This document shows, piece after piece, positions 1-7,525 of a stretch of DNA of 32,711 nucleotides. The position numbers were made by a program, and so were the translations under genes. Every line of letters begins with the position of its first letter. The stretch's first letter is position 1. Location: NCBI GenBank assembly GCA_028716225.1, contig JAQUQE010000017.1:1-32711 (forward strand), in the 5' to 3' direction. The notes below the pieces were generated by a model, which searched no databases, was not told the origin of the DNA, and worked only from the letters and a program-made list of their open reading frames with translations. Origin of the DNA: Dehalococcoidales bacterium. GTDB taxonomy: Bacteria; Chloroflexota; Dehalococcoidia; Dehalococcoidales; UBA5760.

Positions 1-160
1 TCAACTCGCTGACGGTAAGACCAGCATACTTCGCCTTCCAGTTGTAATAGGTGGCGTCGCTCATCCCGTACTTGCGACAAAGATCAGCGACCCTGGCCCC
101 GGCTTAACTTTCCCGGAGCACGGCTATGATCTGTTCCTCAGTATACTGTCTTGCTTTCAT
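1..160 (-). pseudogene. IS3-family transposase OrfA, N-terminal part with nonsense codon
   Basis: From the ATG at 158-160 the frame reads MKARQYTEEQIIAVLRES, then a TAA stop at 104-106 (codon 19), then continues in the same frame with AGARVADLCRKYGMSDATYY, the helix-turn-helix domain typical of OrfA in the IS2/IS407-like groups (HTH_Tnp_1, usually about 90 residues). In relatives the stop position is normally GAA (Glu), so a single G-to-T change explains it. The ribosome site AGGAGG is 4 bases before the start. The frame is otherwise intact to the window edge, so the inactivation is probably recent. Transposition from this copy would require readthrough or a transposase supplied elsewhere. 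Confidence 0.8.
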
Positions 161-232
161 GAGTCCTCCTGGTTTATTTATTATACCGGAAGACTCTAAC
201 TCATGGTGTGACTGTTTTCGGTGGAAAGGTCA
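1..232 (-). mobile_element. IS3-family insertion sequence, left end only
   Basis: Read on the minus strand, the element begins at 232 with TGACCTTTCCACCGAAAAC, a terminal sequence of the TGACC type usual for IS3-family elements, followed about 70 bases later by a ribosome site (AGGAGG at 165-170) and a transposase orfA start at 160. The element runs off the window at position 1, so orfB, the other inverted repeat and the target duplication cannot be seen. It lies 23 bases beyond the stop codon of the NeuB-like gene, so it inserted into or just after the end of the sugar cluster. The exact outer boundary at 232 is judged by eye from the TG...CA convention. Confidence 0.7.
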
Positions 233-255
233 ATGCTCTCCCACTCAATTCAATA

Positions 256-1311
256 TCAACTAAGCTTATCCAGAGTGATTATCTCATCCTTCTTAATTGC
301 AGCAATCAACCTCTTGCCAACTATTGAATCTTCTTGACGTGGGTCTAGCCCCACACCTGAACGCTTGAATAGTAAATGCTTTGCCTCTAGGCAAGTACCC
401 TCCGACAAGTCACATTGGGCCACAATACTACGCCTCATCTGGCTGCGGTCAGCTAATTCACCAGAAGCAAGCACTCTTTCCGAGGTACCCTTAACGACAT
501 CAGCGAGACGCACCAATTGCACACACCTTTCCATCGCATCAGGCGCGAGACAAACCTCCCAGTCAGGTCCTCGCCAGCCAAGCTGTGGTGCTAGGTGTTT
601 GGTGATAACGGCTGCTCCATTCGCTACGGCTAACGCTGGCACAATCTCACTTGACGTATGATCAGTAAAACCAACGGGCAAGTGATACCGATCACGTAAA
701 TAATTAACGGTGGATAGCGAGACCTGTTTTTCTGGAACTCCGCGTCCTGAACCGGTAGCCATCACATGCTGGCCATGCAATAGGCAGAACGAACCACACT
801 TTCGATGCAACAGACGATCAACAGCCCAGTCAATATCGTCAATGGATGACATAGCCGTACCAACCATAAATGGCACTCCTGTTTCAGCGATAGCATCCAG
901 CATGCGGGGATTCACCAAATCAGAGGAGTTGATATCCAATAAGGGGTATCCAGCTTCAACAAGTTGTGTCACCAAATTGTCGCTCAACGGACTGCCCACA
1001 ATAAGTAAATGGTATTCTTCCGCAATCATCCTCAAAGATACCAGCTGTTCCCGTGAAAATTCACGCGACTTGTAAACAGCATGAGCAGGGTGTGTGCGCA
1101 CGTATAAATCATCGGCTATCGCAAATTGGAATTCAATCGCGTTAGCACCAGTTTGTGCTGTCAGTCCAATCATTCTTATAGCAAGTTCATAATTCCCCTC
1201 ATTCGCCTGCCCCTCTTCAACCATAAAAAAGGTGGGATGACCATTCCCAATCACATGAGATCCAACTTTCATCTCGATCGGCATAGAAGTCCGCGCAATT
1301 TGCTCCGTCAT
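256..1311 (-). CDS. NeuB/PseI-like nonulosonic acid synthase, divergent
   Basis: 351 residues, the family length. The NeuB barrel condenses phosphoenolpyruvate with an amino-sugar to make a nine-carbon sialic-acid-like sugar in the cytoplasm. Visible: barrel residues about 25-285 with the two histidines expected to hold the divalent metal (H179 in LLHGQ and H218 in GFTDHT), and a C-terminal SAF/antifreeze-like domain, about 290-350 (RSIVAQCDLSEG to the end). Odd points: the usual N-terminal EIGxNHxG motif reads EEGQANEG, and the usual EKHFT near the barrel end reads TKHLAP, so several substrate residues differ from characterised NeuB and PseI. ATG start with AGAGG about 9 bases upstream. It is the last gene of a PseB-PseC-methylase cluster, so a pseudaminic-acid-type product is the best guess; the divergence leaves substrate and even activity open. 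Confidence 0.78.
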   Translation of the reverse strand: MTEQIARTSMPIEMKVGSHVIGNGHPTFFMVEEGQANEGNYELAIRMIGLTAQTGANAIEFQFAIADDLYVRTHPAHAVYKSREFSREQLVSLRMIAEEYHLLIVGSPLSDNLVTQLVEAGYPLLDINSSDLVNPRMLDAIAETGVPFMVGTAMSSIDDIDWAVDRLLHRKCGSFCLLHGQHVMATGSGRGVPEKQVSLSTVNYLRDRYHLPVGFTDHTSSEIVPALAVANGAAVITKHLAPQLGWRGPDWEVCLAPDAMERCVQLVRLADVVKGTSERVLASGELADRSQMRRSIVAQCDLSEGTCLEAKHLLFKRSGVGLDPRQEDSIVGKRLIAAIKKDEIITLDKLS

Positions 1312-1466
1312 AGTTAATACCTCTACTAACTACAGCCACTCAGTCTCTTAAGAAAATGCCAATTCCGAACATCCAGGATTTCTTGCTCAATCGAAATAAC
1401 ACAGTAAAACGCCATGACAACATATACAAATGATCGCCCAAGATACAATATCACGCTATGCTTCAT

Positions 1467-2114
1467 CTATTCTCTTATTTTTCGAAGTAACAGCATAGTA
1501 TCCACATTATCATTATTCAGGTATTTGAAATGCTCTTCCTTGACCAATGTCATGTTGCGAAATCGATTGAGAAAAAGCTTAGCAAAGTCAGTTTTCCAGA
1601 GTAATTCAGCATGCCCCCGGTAGTCTATTTGGGTATACACATCAGAATAGTATTCAAAGCACCAGATATATTTTTTGGTACACCGGTATATTTCGTCTAG
1701 AACATTGGCAATATCATAAGGAGCTATGTGGATTAAAAGTCCGGAGGTAAAAACAAGATCAAAGTAACCATCCTTAAAGGGAATGTCGAAGGCAGAACCC
1801 TGGATTATGTTTATACCTTTAGTCCTGTTTTTCGATAGTTCGACGGCATAAGGCTGCAACTCAATATCGTATAGATTCTTGAATCCTATATTTTGTAGCA
1901 ACAGTAACTGGTTCCCAATATTCGAGCCAACCTCTAAGACCGTTATATCTCTGTTAAGATCGCCAACAAACCTGGAATTCATCTCTGTGCGTGTAATTCC
2001 AAGACGCTCTTTGTATAACCGCTCTACTTCCTGCAAAGAAAGAGCATTGCGGTCGGTATAATCCTGTCCAAAATTACCCGCCCAGGCCTGCATCTGCTTC
2101 GTGAATTTATTCAT
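1467..2114 (-). CDS. Pseudaminic acid biosynthesis-associated methylase
   Basis: 215 residues. A class I SAM-dependent methyltransferase: motif I is VLEVGSNIGNQ (about 59-69), an acidic residue for the ribose follows in IELQP, and a later motif reads FDLVFTSGLLIH. The N-terminus (KQMQAWAGNFGQDYTDRN) matches the start of the small methylase family found beside pse genes (TIGR03587-like), which presumably methylates a precursor or the finished nonulosonic acid; the substrate has not been settled. The ribosome site GGAGGGG precedes the ATG. The start is 18 bases after the PseC stop, and a 155-base gap separates it from the NeuB-like gene downstream. The gene looks more AT-rich than its upstream neighbours, as is common in surface-sugar islands. 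Confidence 0.82.
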   Translation of the reverse strand: MNKFTKQMQAWAGNFGQDYTDRNALSLQEVERLYKERLGITRTEMNSRFVGDLNRDITVLEVGSNIGNQLLLLQNIGFKNLYDIELQPYAVELSKNRTKGINIIQGSAFDIPFKDGYFDLVFTSGLLIHIAPYDIANVLDEIYRCTKKYIWCFEYYSDVYTQIDYRGHAELLWKTDFAKLFLNRFRNMTLVKEEHFKYLNNDNVDTMLLLRKIRE

Positions 2115-2132
2115 GTCGGTAACCCCTCCTCA

Positions 2133-3314
2133 CTATTTTCTATAGTGGTGTACAACCTTTCCCACCGCTTCAATTACATCCGCAATATCCTCATCATTCA
2201 TCTTGGGGAAGAGGGGCAGGGTGATTGCCCGTTCATAATATCTCTCTGCTTTGGGATAGTCGCCTCTTTTATAACCAAATGTATTTTGATAAAAAGGGTG
2301 CAGGTGCAAGGGCATATAATGAACGTTTACCCCGATGTTTTCTGCCCTCAGCGCCTCAAATATTTCTTTTCTACCAGCCTTCAGGAACTCAGTCCCCAGT
2401 TGAATAGGATAGATATGATATGATGCTCTGACATCGCCCTTCTCAACAGGAGTTACGACCTCTTCCATCCCGGCGAAAGCGTCATTATACCTGGCGGCTA
2501 TTTCCCTCCTTCTGCTAACAAAGCGGTCCAGCTTCTTAAGCTGGCTGATACCCAGAGCACATTGAAAATCGGTAATCCGGAAGTTATACCCTGGTTGGTA
2601 TATCTCATAATACCAATTACCATTGACAAAACCGTTCTTTACTATACCATGATGCCTGAAGATTTTGAGCTTCTCATAGTATTCCCTATTATTGGTTAGA
2701 ATTGCACCGCCTTCCCCGGTAGTAATATGCTTCACCGGGTGAAAGCTAAAGATGGTCATATCAGCTATACTACCAACCTTCTTCTCCTTATACTCGGCAC
2801 CCAAAGCGTGACAGGCATCCTCAATCATAACTAATCCTTTCTCCTGGGCTATGGTCTTTATTTCAGTCAAATCAGCAGGGTGCCCGGCAAAATCCACCGC
2901 CAATATTGCCTTAGTCTTAGGCAATAATCTTTTGATAATCTCCTGAGGATCAACATTCAAGGTGTCCTCTCTTATGTCAGCAAATACCGGCTTACCGCCA
3001 CAGTACACCACCGCGTTAGCAGTACCAGCAAAGGTAAGCGGCGTAGTTACCACCTCGTCACCTGCAGAGATGCCTGCTACAGCGCAGGCAGCATGGAGAG
3101 CAGCAGTACCACTGGAGACAGCTACGGCATATTTGGTTCCACAATATTCAGCTAGTCGGCCCTCAAATTCAGCAACTTTAGGCCCCTGGGTGATCCAATC
3201 GCTCTTGAGAACCCCGGCGACAGAGTCAATATCTTCATCACCAATCCACTGACGACCATATGGTAGAAGCTCACTCCTTACCGGAATGCCGCCATCTATT
3301 GCTAATCGTACCAC
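2133..3314 (-). CDS. pseC: UDP-4-amino-4,6-dideoxy-N-acetyl-beta-L-altrosamine transaminase (PseC-type)
   Basis: 393 residues, full length for the DegT/DnrJ/EryC1 aminotransferase family. PseC moves an amino group from glutamate to C4 of the keto-sugar made by PseB, second step to pseudaminic acid. Visible: substrate and cofactor segment SSGTAALHAA (68-77), the PLP-ring aspartate in EDACHA (D166), and the Schiff-base lysine K195 in SFHPVKHITTGEGG, a signature shared by PseC-type enzymes. The GTG start overlaps the last base of the pseB stop (TAGTG), with AAGGAG upstream, so the two are translationally coupled. The pseBC pairing and the methylase immediately downstream support PseC over other 4-aminotransferases such as those making bacillosamine. 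Confidence 0.9.
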   Translation of the reverse strand: MVRLAIDGGIPVRSELLPYGRQWIGDEDIDSVAGVLKSDWITQGPKVAEFEGRLAEYCGTKYAVAVSSGTAALHAACAVAGISAGDEVVTTPLTFAGTANAVVYCGGKPVFADIREDTLNVDPQEIIKRLLPKTKAILAVDFAGHPADLTEIKTIAQEKGLVMIEDACHALGAEYKEKKVGSIADMTIFSFHPVKHITTGEGGAILTNNREYYEKLKIFRHHGIVKNGFVNGNWYYEIYQPGYNFRITDFQCALGISQLKKLDRFVSRRREIAARYNDAFAGMEEVVTPVEKGDVRASYHIYPIQLGTEFLKAGRKEIFEALRAENIGVNVHYMPLHLHPFYQNTFGYKRGDYPKAERYYERAITLPLFPKMNDEDIADVIEAVGKVVHHYRK

Positions 3315-4288
3315 TAAAGCTCCTTCAGCATTCCCTTAAGCTCATCTTTAGTCAACCACCAGCTATTGCTATCGCTGGTATATGTGAATCCTTCCGGGAG
3401 AAGCTTAGCTCCTTTAAGGTTATCCTTTTTCCAAAAGGAATGCTCAGGCTCAATAACGAAGTAGTCATCAAACTCCTTCGCATGTCTGGCTTCTTCCTCA
3501 GTCAATAGAATTTCATTGAGTTTCTCTCCAGGACGAATCCCAACAATCTCTCTTTCAACTCCCGGAGCGATCGCATCAGCTATATCAGTAACTCTCATAC
3601 TGGGAATCTTAGGGACGAATATTTCACCACCACTCATTCTATCAAGACAGTCGATAAAAAAACGGACCCCTTGCTCCAGGGTAATCCAGAATCTCGTCAT
3701 ACGTTCGTCAGTAATAGTAACTCTACCATTATCCCTCTGCCCCAAAAAGAGGGGGACAATGCTACCCCGGCTACCAACCACATTGCCATATCTCACACAA
3801 CCAAAGGCGGTCTTCCGCGGTCCGACATAAGAATTAGCCTGGAGGAAAAGCTTCTCAGCTACCAGCTTGGTTGCCCCGTAGAGATTTACCGGGTGTACTG
3901 CCTTATCGGTACTAATAACTATCACTTTTTCAACACCATTATCAATGGCAGCGTCAATAATATTAGACGCACCGTCTATATTTGTCTTCACTGCCTCAAG
4001 GGGGTTATATTCACAGGTTGGAACCTGCTTTAGTGCGGCGGCATGAATGATAATATCAACCCCGTTCATCGCCCGATACACTCTCTCTCGATCTCTCACA
4101 TCGCCAATAAGGAAACGCAACCCGTGGTGATTGTTAAACTTTCGTTGCATTTCTTGTTGGAGAAATTCCCCGCGAGAGAATACCCTTATCACCTTCGGGG
4201 CATGATCTCGTAAAGCCACTTCGACAAACTTCTGCCCAAACGAGCCGGTTCCACCGGTAAGCAAAATCGTTTTGTTTTTCAGTATCAT
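3314..4288 (-). CDS. pseB: UDP-N-acetylglucosamine 4,6-dehydratase, inverting (PseB/FlaA1-type)
   Basis: 324 residues from the ATG; an upstream in-frame TTG (4291) is less likely because CGGAGA sits 8 bases before the ATG. Extended short-chain dehydrogenase fold: NADP-binding GGTGSFG (about 12-18), and the catalytic set seen in PseB enzymes, T127-D128-K129 in ISTDKAV with Y137 and K141 in YGATK. PseB removes water from UDP-GlcNAc with inversion at C5, the first committed step to pseudaminic acid. The length is close to the single-domain PseB (about 330 residues) and not to the membrane-bound double-size PglF/WbpM type. It lies 36 bases after the UDP-sugar dehydrogenase and overlaps pseC by one base. 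Confidence 0.9.
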   Translation of the reverse strand: MILKNKTILLTGGTGSFGQKFVEVALRDHAPKVIRVFSRGEFLQQEMQRKFNNHHGLRFLIGDVRDRERVYRAMNGVDIIIHAAALKQVPTCEYNPLEAVKTNIDGASNIIDAAIDNGVEKVIVISTDKAVHPVNLYGATKLVAEKLFLQANSYVGPRKTAFGCVRYGNVVGSRGSIVPLFLGQRDNGRVTITDERMTRFWITLEQGVRFFIDCLDRMSGGEIFVPKIPSMRVTDIADAIAPGVEREIVGIRPGEKLNEILLTEEEARHAKEFDDYFVIEPEHSFWKKDNLKGAKLLPEGFTYTSDSNSWWLTKDELKGMLKEL

Positions 4289-4327
4289 CAAAAAATCTCC
4301 GTTATTACTTTATGTCACCATTCCCTT

Positions 4328-5575
4328 TCATAAACCTTGATAGTAAAACCCCTTACCCTCCACTTCCTCCCTATCAAATACCCCCCTGACATCAATCAAC
4401 ACCGGATTATTGTTCATAATGTCCTTTAACGTGTCGGCCTTGATATTCCGAAAAGCAGAGTGCGCAATGGTGATAATGACACAATCAATTCCCCGCAGCT
4501 CTTCCAGATCGGAGACGGACTTGATACCAAATTCGCTCCGGATATCATCCAACAGGGGATCGTAGCCAAGTACTTCCACCCCGTACTCCCTGAGCCGTTT
4601 GATTATCTTCCCGGCCGGGCTTTCCCTGGTATCAGCGACATCCTGTTTATAAGAGAGTCCCATTATCAGCACCCGGGCACCCTTTACTACCTTGCCGGTG
4701 TTGATTAAGCCCTTGATAGCCAGCCTGGTAACATAATCGGGCATACCATCATTTATGGCACGCCCCGCCAGAATCACCTGCGGGTGGTAGCCCAGCTCCC
4801 TCGATTTATAGACCAGGTAGTAGGGGTCGACCGGTATGCAGTGACCGCCGACCAATCCCGGAGAGTAGCGGACGAAGTTCCACTTGGTCGCCGCCGCATC
4901 CAGAACATCTTTAGTGTTCAAGCCCATCTTCTCGAAGATGAGGACCAATTCGTTCATCAGGGCGATATTCAGGTCACGCTGGATGTTTTCGATCACCTTG
5001 GCTGCCTCGGCGGTCCTGATATCCCTGGCCCTGAAGATATGCGGCGTCAGCTTGCCGTATAGCCCGGTAACAATATCAGTTGTTTTTTCATCCATTCCGG
5101 AGACTATCTTGGTTACGTTCTCAATAGTATGCTCTTCGTCACCCGGGTTTATCCGCTCCGGGCAGTAGGCGATCCCGAAGTCCCGCCCGCACCTAAAGCC
5201 CGACTCTCCCTCCAGGATCGGCCTGACGACTTCTTCGGTCACACCGGGGTATACCGTGGACTCCAGTATCACGATACTGCCCCGTTTCATATTCCGCCCG
5301 GCAATTGCAGCGGCACTCTCGATATAAGACAAGTCAGGCTCCTTGGAACCGGTTACCGGCGTGGGGACACAGATAATAATAAAGTCAGCCCGGCCTATCT
5401 CCACGGGGTCGTCGATGAGAGTAAGATTTCCGTTATTATTGCCCTTCTTCAGCTTAGCCAGCTTCTTGCCGTCAACATCGAAGCCGATTACACTCAAGTG
5501 TTTGGAGAACGCTTCCGCCAGGGGCAGGCCGACATAGCCCAGACCAATGACGCATACAGTAGTATTGCCCGTCAT
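4328..5575 (-). CDS. UDP-N-acetyl-hexosamine 6-dehydrogenase (WecC/WbpA/TviB family)
   Basis: 415 residues from the ATG at 5575; an alternative ATG ten codons upstream (5605) has no ribosome site, whereas GGTGG precedes the chosen one. NAD-binding motif GLGYVG (11-16), central dimer domain with the conserved lysine in AEAAKVIEN (about K193), catalytic cysteine C246 in GGHCIPVDPYY, and the C-terminal UDP-binding domain with GLSYKQDVADTRESP. These enzymes oxidise C6 of a UDP-sugar to the uronic acid in two steps. The PVDPYY and NPGD forms point to N-acetylated substrates (UDP-GlcNAc or UDP-GalNAc) rather than UDP-glucose; the exact sugar is not readable. As the first gene of the five-gene run, it suggests that the surface glycan contains a uronic acid as well as a nonulosonic acid. 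Confidence 0.85.
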   Translation of the reverse strand: MTGNTTVCVIGLGYVGLPLAEAFSKHLSVIGFDVDGKKLAKLKKGNNNGNLTLIDDPVEIGRADFIIICVPTPVTGSKEPDLSYIESAAAIAGRNMKRGSIVILESTVYPGVTEEVVRPILEGESGFRCGRDFGIAYCPERINPGDEEHTIENVTKIVSGMDEKTTDIVTGLYGKLTPHIFRARDIRTAEAAKVIENIQRDLNIALMNELVLIFEKMGLNTKDVLDAAATKWNFVRYSPGLVGGHCIPVDPYYLVYKSRELGYHPQVILAGRAINDGMPDYVTRLAIKGLINTGKVVKGARVLIMGLSYKQDVADTRESPAGKIIKRLREYGVEVLGYDPLLDDIRSEFGIKSVSDLEELRGIDCVIITIAHSAFRNIKADTLKDIMNNNPVLIDVRGVFDREEVEGKGFYYQGL

Positions 5576-5605
5576 AAAACCACCACTTACCTTCTTCTTT
5601 TCCAT

Positions 5606-5778
5606 ATCAGACAGCCGGTTTGCTCGTGACCATATTTGAATATACCGCTGATAGACATTTTACTACCGCGCTATCCTGATATCTACTGTTTTTCCGGATA
5701 TTTTAAGGTTGTTTAGGAAACGTTTAGGCGGGGAAAATCGGGGGCAGCCGTTGAGGGTTTGCTGAGACTTGCTGCCGG
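5606..5778. other. Intergenic gap between sugar cluster and tRNA promoter
   Basis: No gene is supported here. The 64-codon open frame over 5663-5857 on the minus strand has no recognisable protein features or ribosome site and overlaps the tRNA promoter. The minus-strand promoter of the sugar cluster should lie in this stretch, but no convincing -35/-10 pair was found by eye. Confidence 0.5.
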
Positions 5779-5807
5779 TTGAATCCGGAATACTAATCAT
5801 ATATAAT
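5779..5807 (+). promoter_or_regulatory. Promoter of the tRNA cluster
   Basis: TTGAAT at 5779-5784 and TATAAT at 5802-5807 are separated by exactly 17 bases, a good sigma-70-type promoter. The predicted start near 5814 leaves about 108 bases of leader before the first tRNA, as expected for a processed tRNA precursor. Confidence 0.7.
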
Positions 5808-5921
5808 ACAAATCGAGAGCGAGGCTGGAGGGATGGGATTTTCCCGGCGGAACACAATAGAAACGACCTCTTGCTTTAGTAAATTTCCGTCCGGATTTGA
5901 GGACAAGTCAGCTACGGTTTC

Positions 5922-5994
5922 GGGCGGTTAGCTCAGCGGTTAGAGCGCTTGCTTCACACGCAAGAGGTCACCGGTTCAAATCCAGTACCGCCCA
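5922..5994 (+). tRNA. tRNA-Val(CAC)
   Basis: Acceptor arm GGGCGGT (5922-5928) pairs with ACCGCCC (5987-5993), discriminator A, then genome-encoded CCA at 5995-5997. The anticodon stem CTTGC/GCAAG encloses TTCACAC, giving anticodon CAC, which reads the GTG valine codon. The T-stem (ACCGG/CCAGT) has one C-A mismatch. D-arm GCTC...GAGC is present. Confidence 0.95.
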
Positions 5995-5998
5995 CCAT

Positions 5999-6082
5999 GC
6001 CGAAGTGGCGGAATGGCAGACGCGCTACGTTCAGGGCGTAGTGTCCCAAAAGGGCGTGTGAGTTCAAATCTCACCTTCGGCA
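5999..6082 (+). tRNA. tRNA-Leu(CAG)
   Basis: Acceptor GCCGAAG (5999-6005) pairs with CTTCGGC (6075-6081), discriminator A at 6082, no encoded CCA. The anticodon stem CTACG/CGTAG encloses TTCAGGG, anticodon CAG (CTG codons). At 84 bases with a long variable arm (TGTCCCAAAAGGGCG) it is a class II tRNA, as leucine tRNAs are. It starts two bases after the CCA of the previous tRNA. Confidence 0.95.
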
Positions 6083-6093
6083 TTATTGATCAA

Positions 6094-6167
6094 GCGCTTG
6101 TAGCTCAGTTGGATAGAGCGCAGCCCTGCGGAGGCTGAGGCCGTGGGTTCGAGCCCCGCCAAGCGCG
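6094..6167 (+). tRNA. tRNA-Arg(GCG)
   Basis: Acceptor GCGCTTG (6094-6100) pairs with CAAGCGC (6160-6166), discriminator G, no CCA encoded. The anticodon stem CAGCC/GGCTG encloses CTGCGGA: U33, anticodon GCG, G37, A38. A GCG anticodon reads CGC and CGT arginine codons. Most bacteria instead carry Arg(ACG), deaminated to inosine by TadA, so this is an uncommon choice. Confidence 0.92.
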
Positions 6168-6175
6168 CTATTAAT

Positions 6176-6249
6176 GGGCGGTTAGCTCAGCTGGTTAGAG
6201 CGCCTGCTTTACACGCAGGAGGTCAGAGGTTCGAGTCCTCTACTGCCCA
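6176..6249 (+). tRNA. tRNA-Val(TAC)
   Basis: Acceptor GGGCGGT (6176-6182) pairs with ACTGCCC (6242-6248) with one G-U pair; discriminator A, and CCA is encoded at 6250-6252. The anticodon stem CCTGC/GCAGG encloses TTTACAC, anticodon TAC, reading GTA (and GTG by wobble). It shares its 5' half closely with the tRNA-Val(CAC) 250 bases upstream, suggesting they arose by duplication. Confidence 0.95.
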
Positions 6250-6262
6250 CCACTGATTTAGC

Positions 6263-6298
6263 TTTAGAGTGTTCACAAGCTCCTACGAATACTCTAAA
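6263..6298. terminator. Hairpin between tRNA cluster and SPFH gene, possible two-way terminator
   Basis: TTTAGAGTGTTC (6263-6274) pairs with GAATACTCTAAA (6287-6298), 12 pairs with one G-U, around a 12-base loop. It sits between two convergent units, the tRNAs on the plus strand and the SPFH gene ending at 6308 on the minus strand. The following bases are only weakly T-rich, so termination is likely but not certain. Confidence 0.55.
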
Positions 6299-6307
6299 AT
6301 CCTTCAC

Positions 6308-7243
6308 CTATGGCGTCACCTCCGGAATGACCAGGTCAAGACCCTGCTCCGAAGGTATCACAATTACCTTGATATCTTCACCAAGTCTGTCGAGAAAGAT
6401 ATACTGTAGCACTTCCGGGGATAGAGATTCGGCAATAGCGGCATTGGCAGCAACCTGCGCATCGGTGACAATACGAATGTACTCGGCTTCACCTTCAGCC
6501 TTTGCTATCCGCGCGGCGGCTTCTCCCATTGCCTGGGCCTCTGCCTGTTCGGCCTCAACCTTCACCCGCTCCAACTTGTTCCTTGCCTCCCGTACCGCTT
6601 GCTCTGCGGCTACCTTAGCTTCGATAGCAGCAACAAAGGTATCGCTAAACTGAAACTCCGTTATCGATACTGCCTCAGTGATGATACCTCTCTGCAACAG
6701 CCGGGTCGACAGGCTCTGCTCGATAGCAGACTTAACCTCGTCACGCCTCAAGATGAGGTCCTCCGCATTGTATTTAGCTGTCACCTGCTTCACAGTTTCC
6801 TGGACAGCCGGGGCAGCGATTCTATCTATGTACCCCAATCCCAGTGTCCGATAGATTTCAGCAGTTGCCTCCGGCCGCAGCCGCCAGTTAAGGGCGATAG
6901 TGGTTCTCACATCTTGCAGATCAAGTGACGCGGCGGCGGCACCGGCCTCATATTTCTCGGTCTGTACCGACATTTTGATTACTGACTCGATAAACGGCAA
7001 CTTTGCCTGTAAACCTTCTTCCAGTATGACGCCGGTAACGGCACCAAACCGGGTCACCACGCCACGATGACCGGCCGGTACAGTCACCAGTGAGCTGCCG
7101 ATAATGCTGGAGATGATAATAACAAGCCCGATAATGCTGGCAATTTTACCCCTGTGCTGGTTATCAAAATCAGCCCCGTGTCTTCTCCAGAAATACAGAC
7201 TAACAGAAGCAACAATAATACCGATAACAAGCAGTGCAATCAT
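6308..7243 (-). CDS. SPFH/prohibitin-family membrane protein
   Basis: 311 residues. Two hydrophobic stretches (about 1-20 and 35-55) anchor the protein at the membrane, followed by a Band 7/SPFH domain starting TVPAGHRGVVTRFGAV (about 54-69) and a long alanine/glutamate-rich coiled coil (about 205-265, AEQAVREARNKLERVKVEAE and on), then a short C-terminal tail. This order matches prohibitin-like proteins and HflC/HflK, which form large ring assemblies in the membrane and control FtsH or organise membrane patches. No FtsH, NfeD or partner gene lies beside it here, so the specific role is not readable. ATG start with AAAGGAG about 7 bases upstream. It is transcribed away from corA across a 282-base gap. 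Confidence 0.85.
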   Translation of the reverse strand: MIALLVIGIIVASVSLYFWRRHGADFDNQHRGKIASIIGLVIIISSIIGSSLVTVPAGHRGVVTRFGAVTGVILEEGLQAKLPFIESVIKMSVQTEKYEAGAAAASLDLQDVRTTIALNWRLRPEATAEIYRTLGLGYIDRIAAPAVQETVKQVTAKYNAEDLILRRDEVKSAIEQSLSTRLLQRGIITEAVSITEFQFSDTFVAAIEAKVAAEQAVREARNKLERVKVEAEQAEAQAMGEAAARIAKAEGEAEYIRIVTDAQVAANAAIAESLSPEVLQYIFLDRLGEDIKVIVIPSEQGLDLVIPEVTP

Positions 7244-7399
7244 TTTTTCGTCTCCTTTTGATTAGGTAACGGAAATTTCCCAATTAGAACCACCGGATCG
7301 TGTTGCCACCTTAACACATACTTTATTCCATAATCAAGCCCAATTCCGACAGTTCAGTTTTCCCGGGTATTTTAACACGTTGCGGCATCTGCTAAACGC

Positions 7400-7428
7400 T
7401 TGACAAGCCTGTAATATCAGCGTAGTAT
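7400..7428 (+). promoter_or_regulatory. Promoter of corA
   Basis: TTGACA at 7400-7405 and TAGTAT at 7423-7428 with a 17-base spacer. The predicted transcript start near 7435 gives a leader of about 90 bases before the corA ATG; the leader was not recognised as any known magnesium-sensing RNA. Confidence 0.65.
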
Positions 7429-7525
7429 TACTCCCCAAATAGAGCTTGCGTTAACGATTCGTAGCTGGGAAAGCATCTTTCTGAGTATTGAGGAAATTGC
7501 TATCATTTCATTACGGTGAGCCAAA

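Noticed and set aside
5663-5857. 64-codon minus-strand frame before the tRNA cluster
   Set aside because: No ribosome site, no recognisable composition, and it overlaps a good tRNA promoter.
5922-6252. tRNA cluster as an integration site with attached mobile DNA
   Set aside because: No integrase, duplicated tRNA 3' end or island genes were seen on either side; the flanks are ordinary genes.
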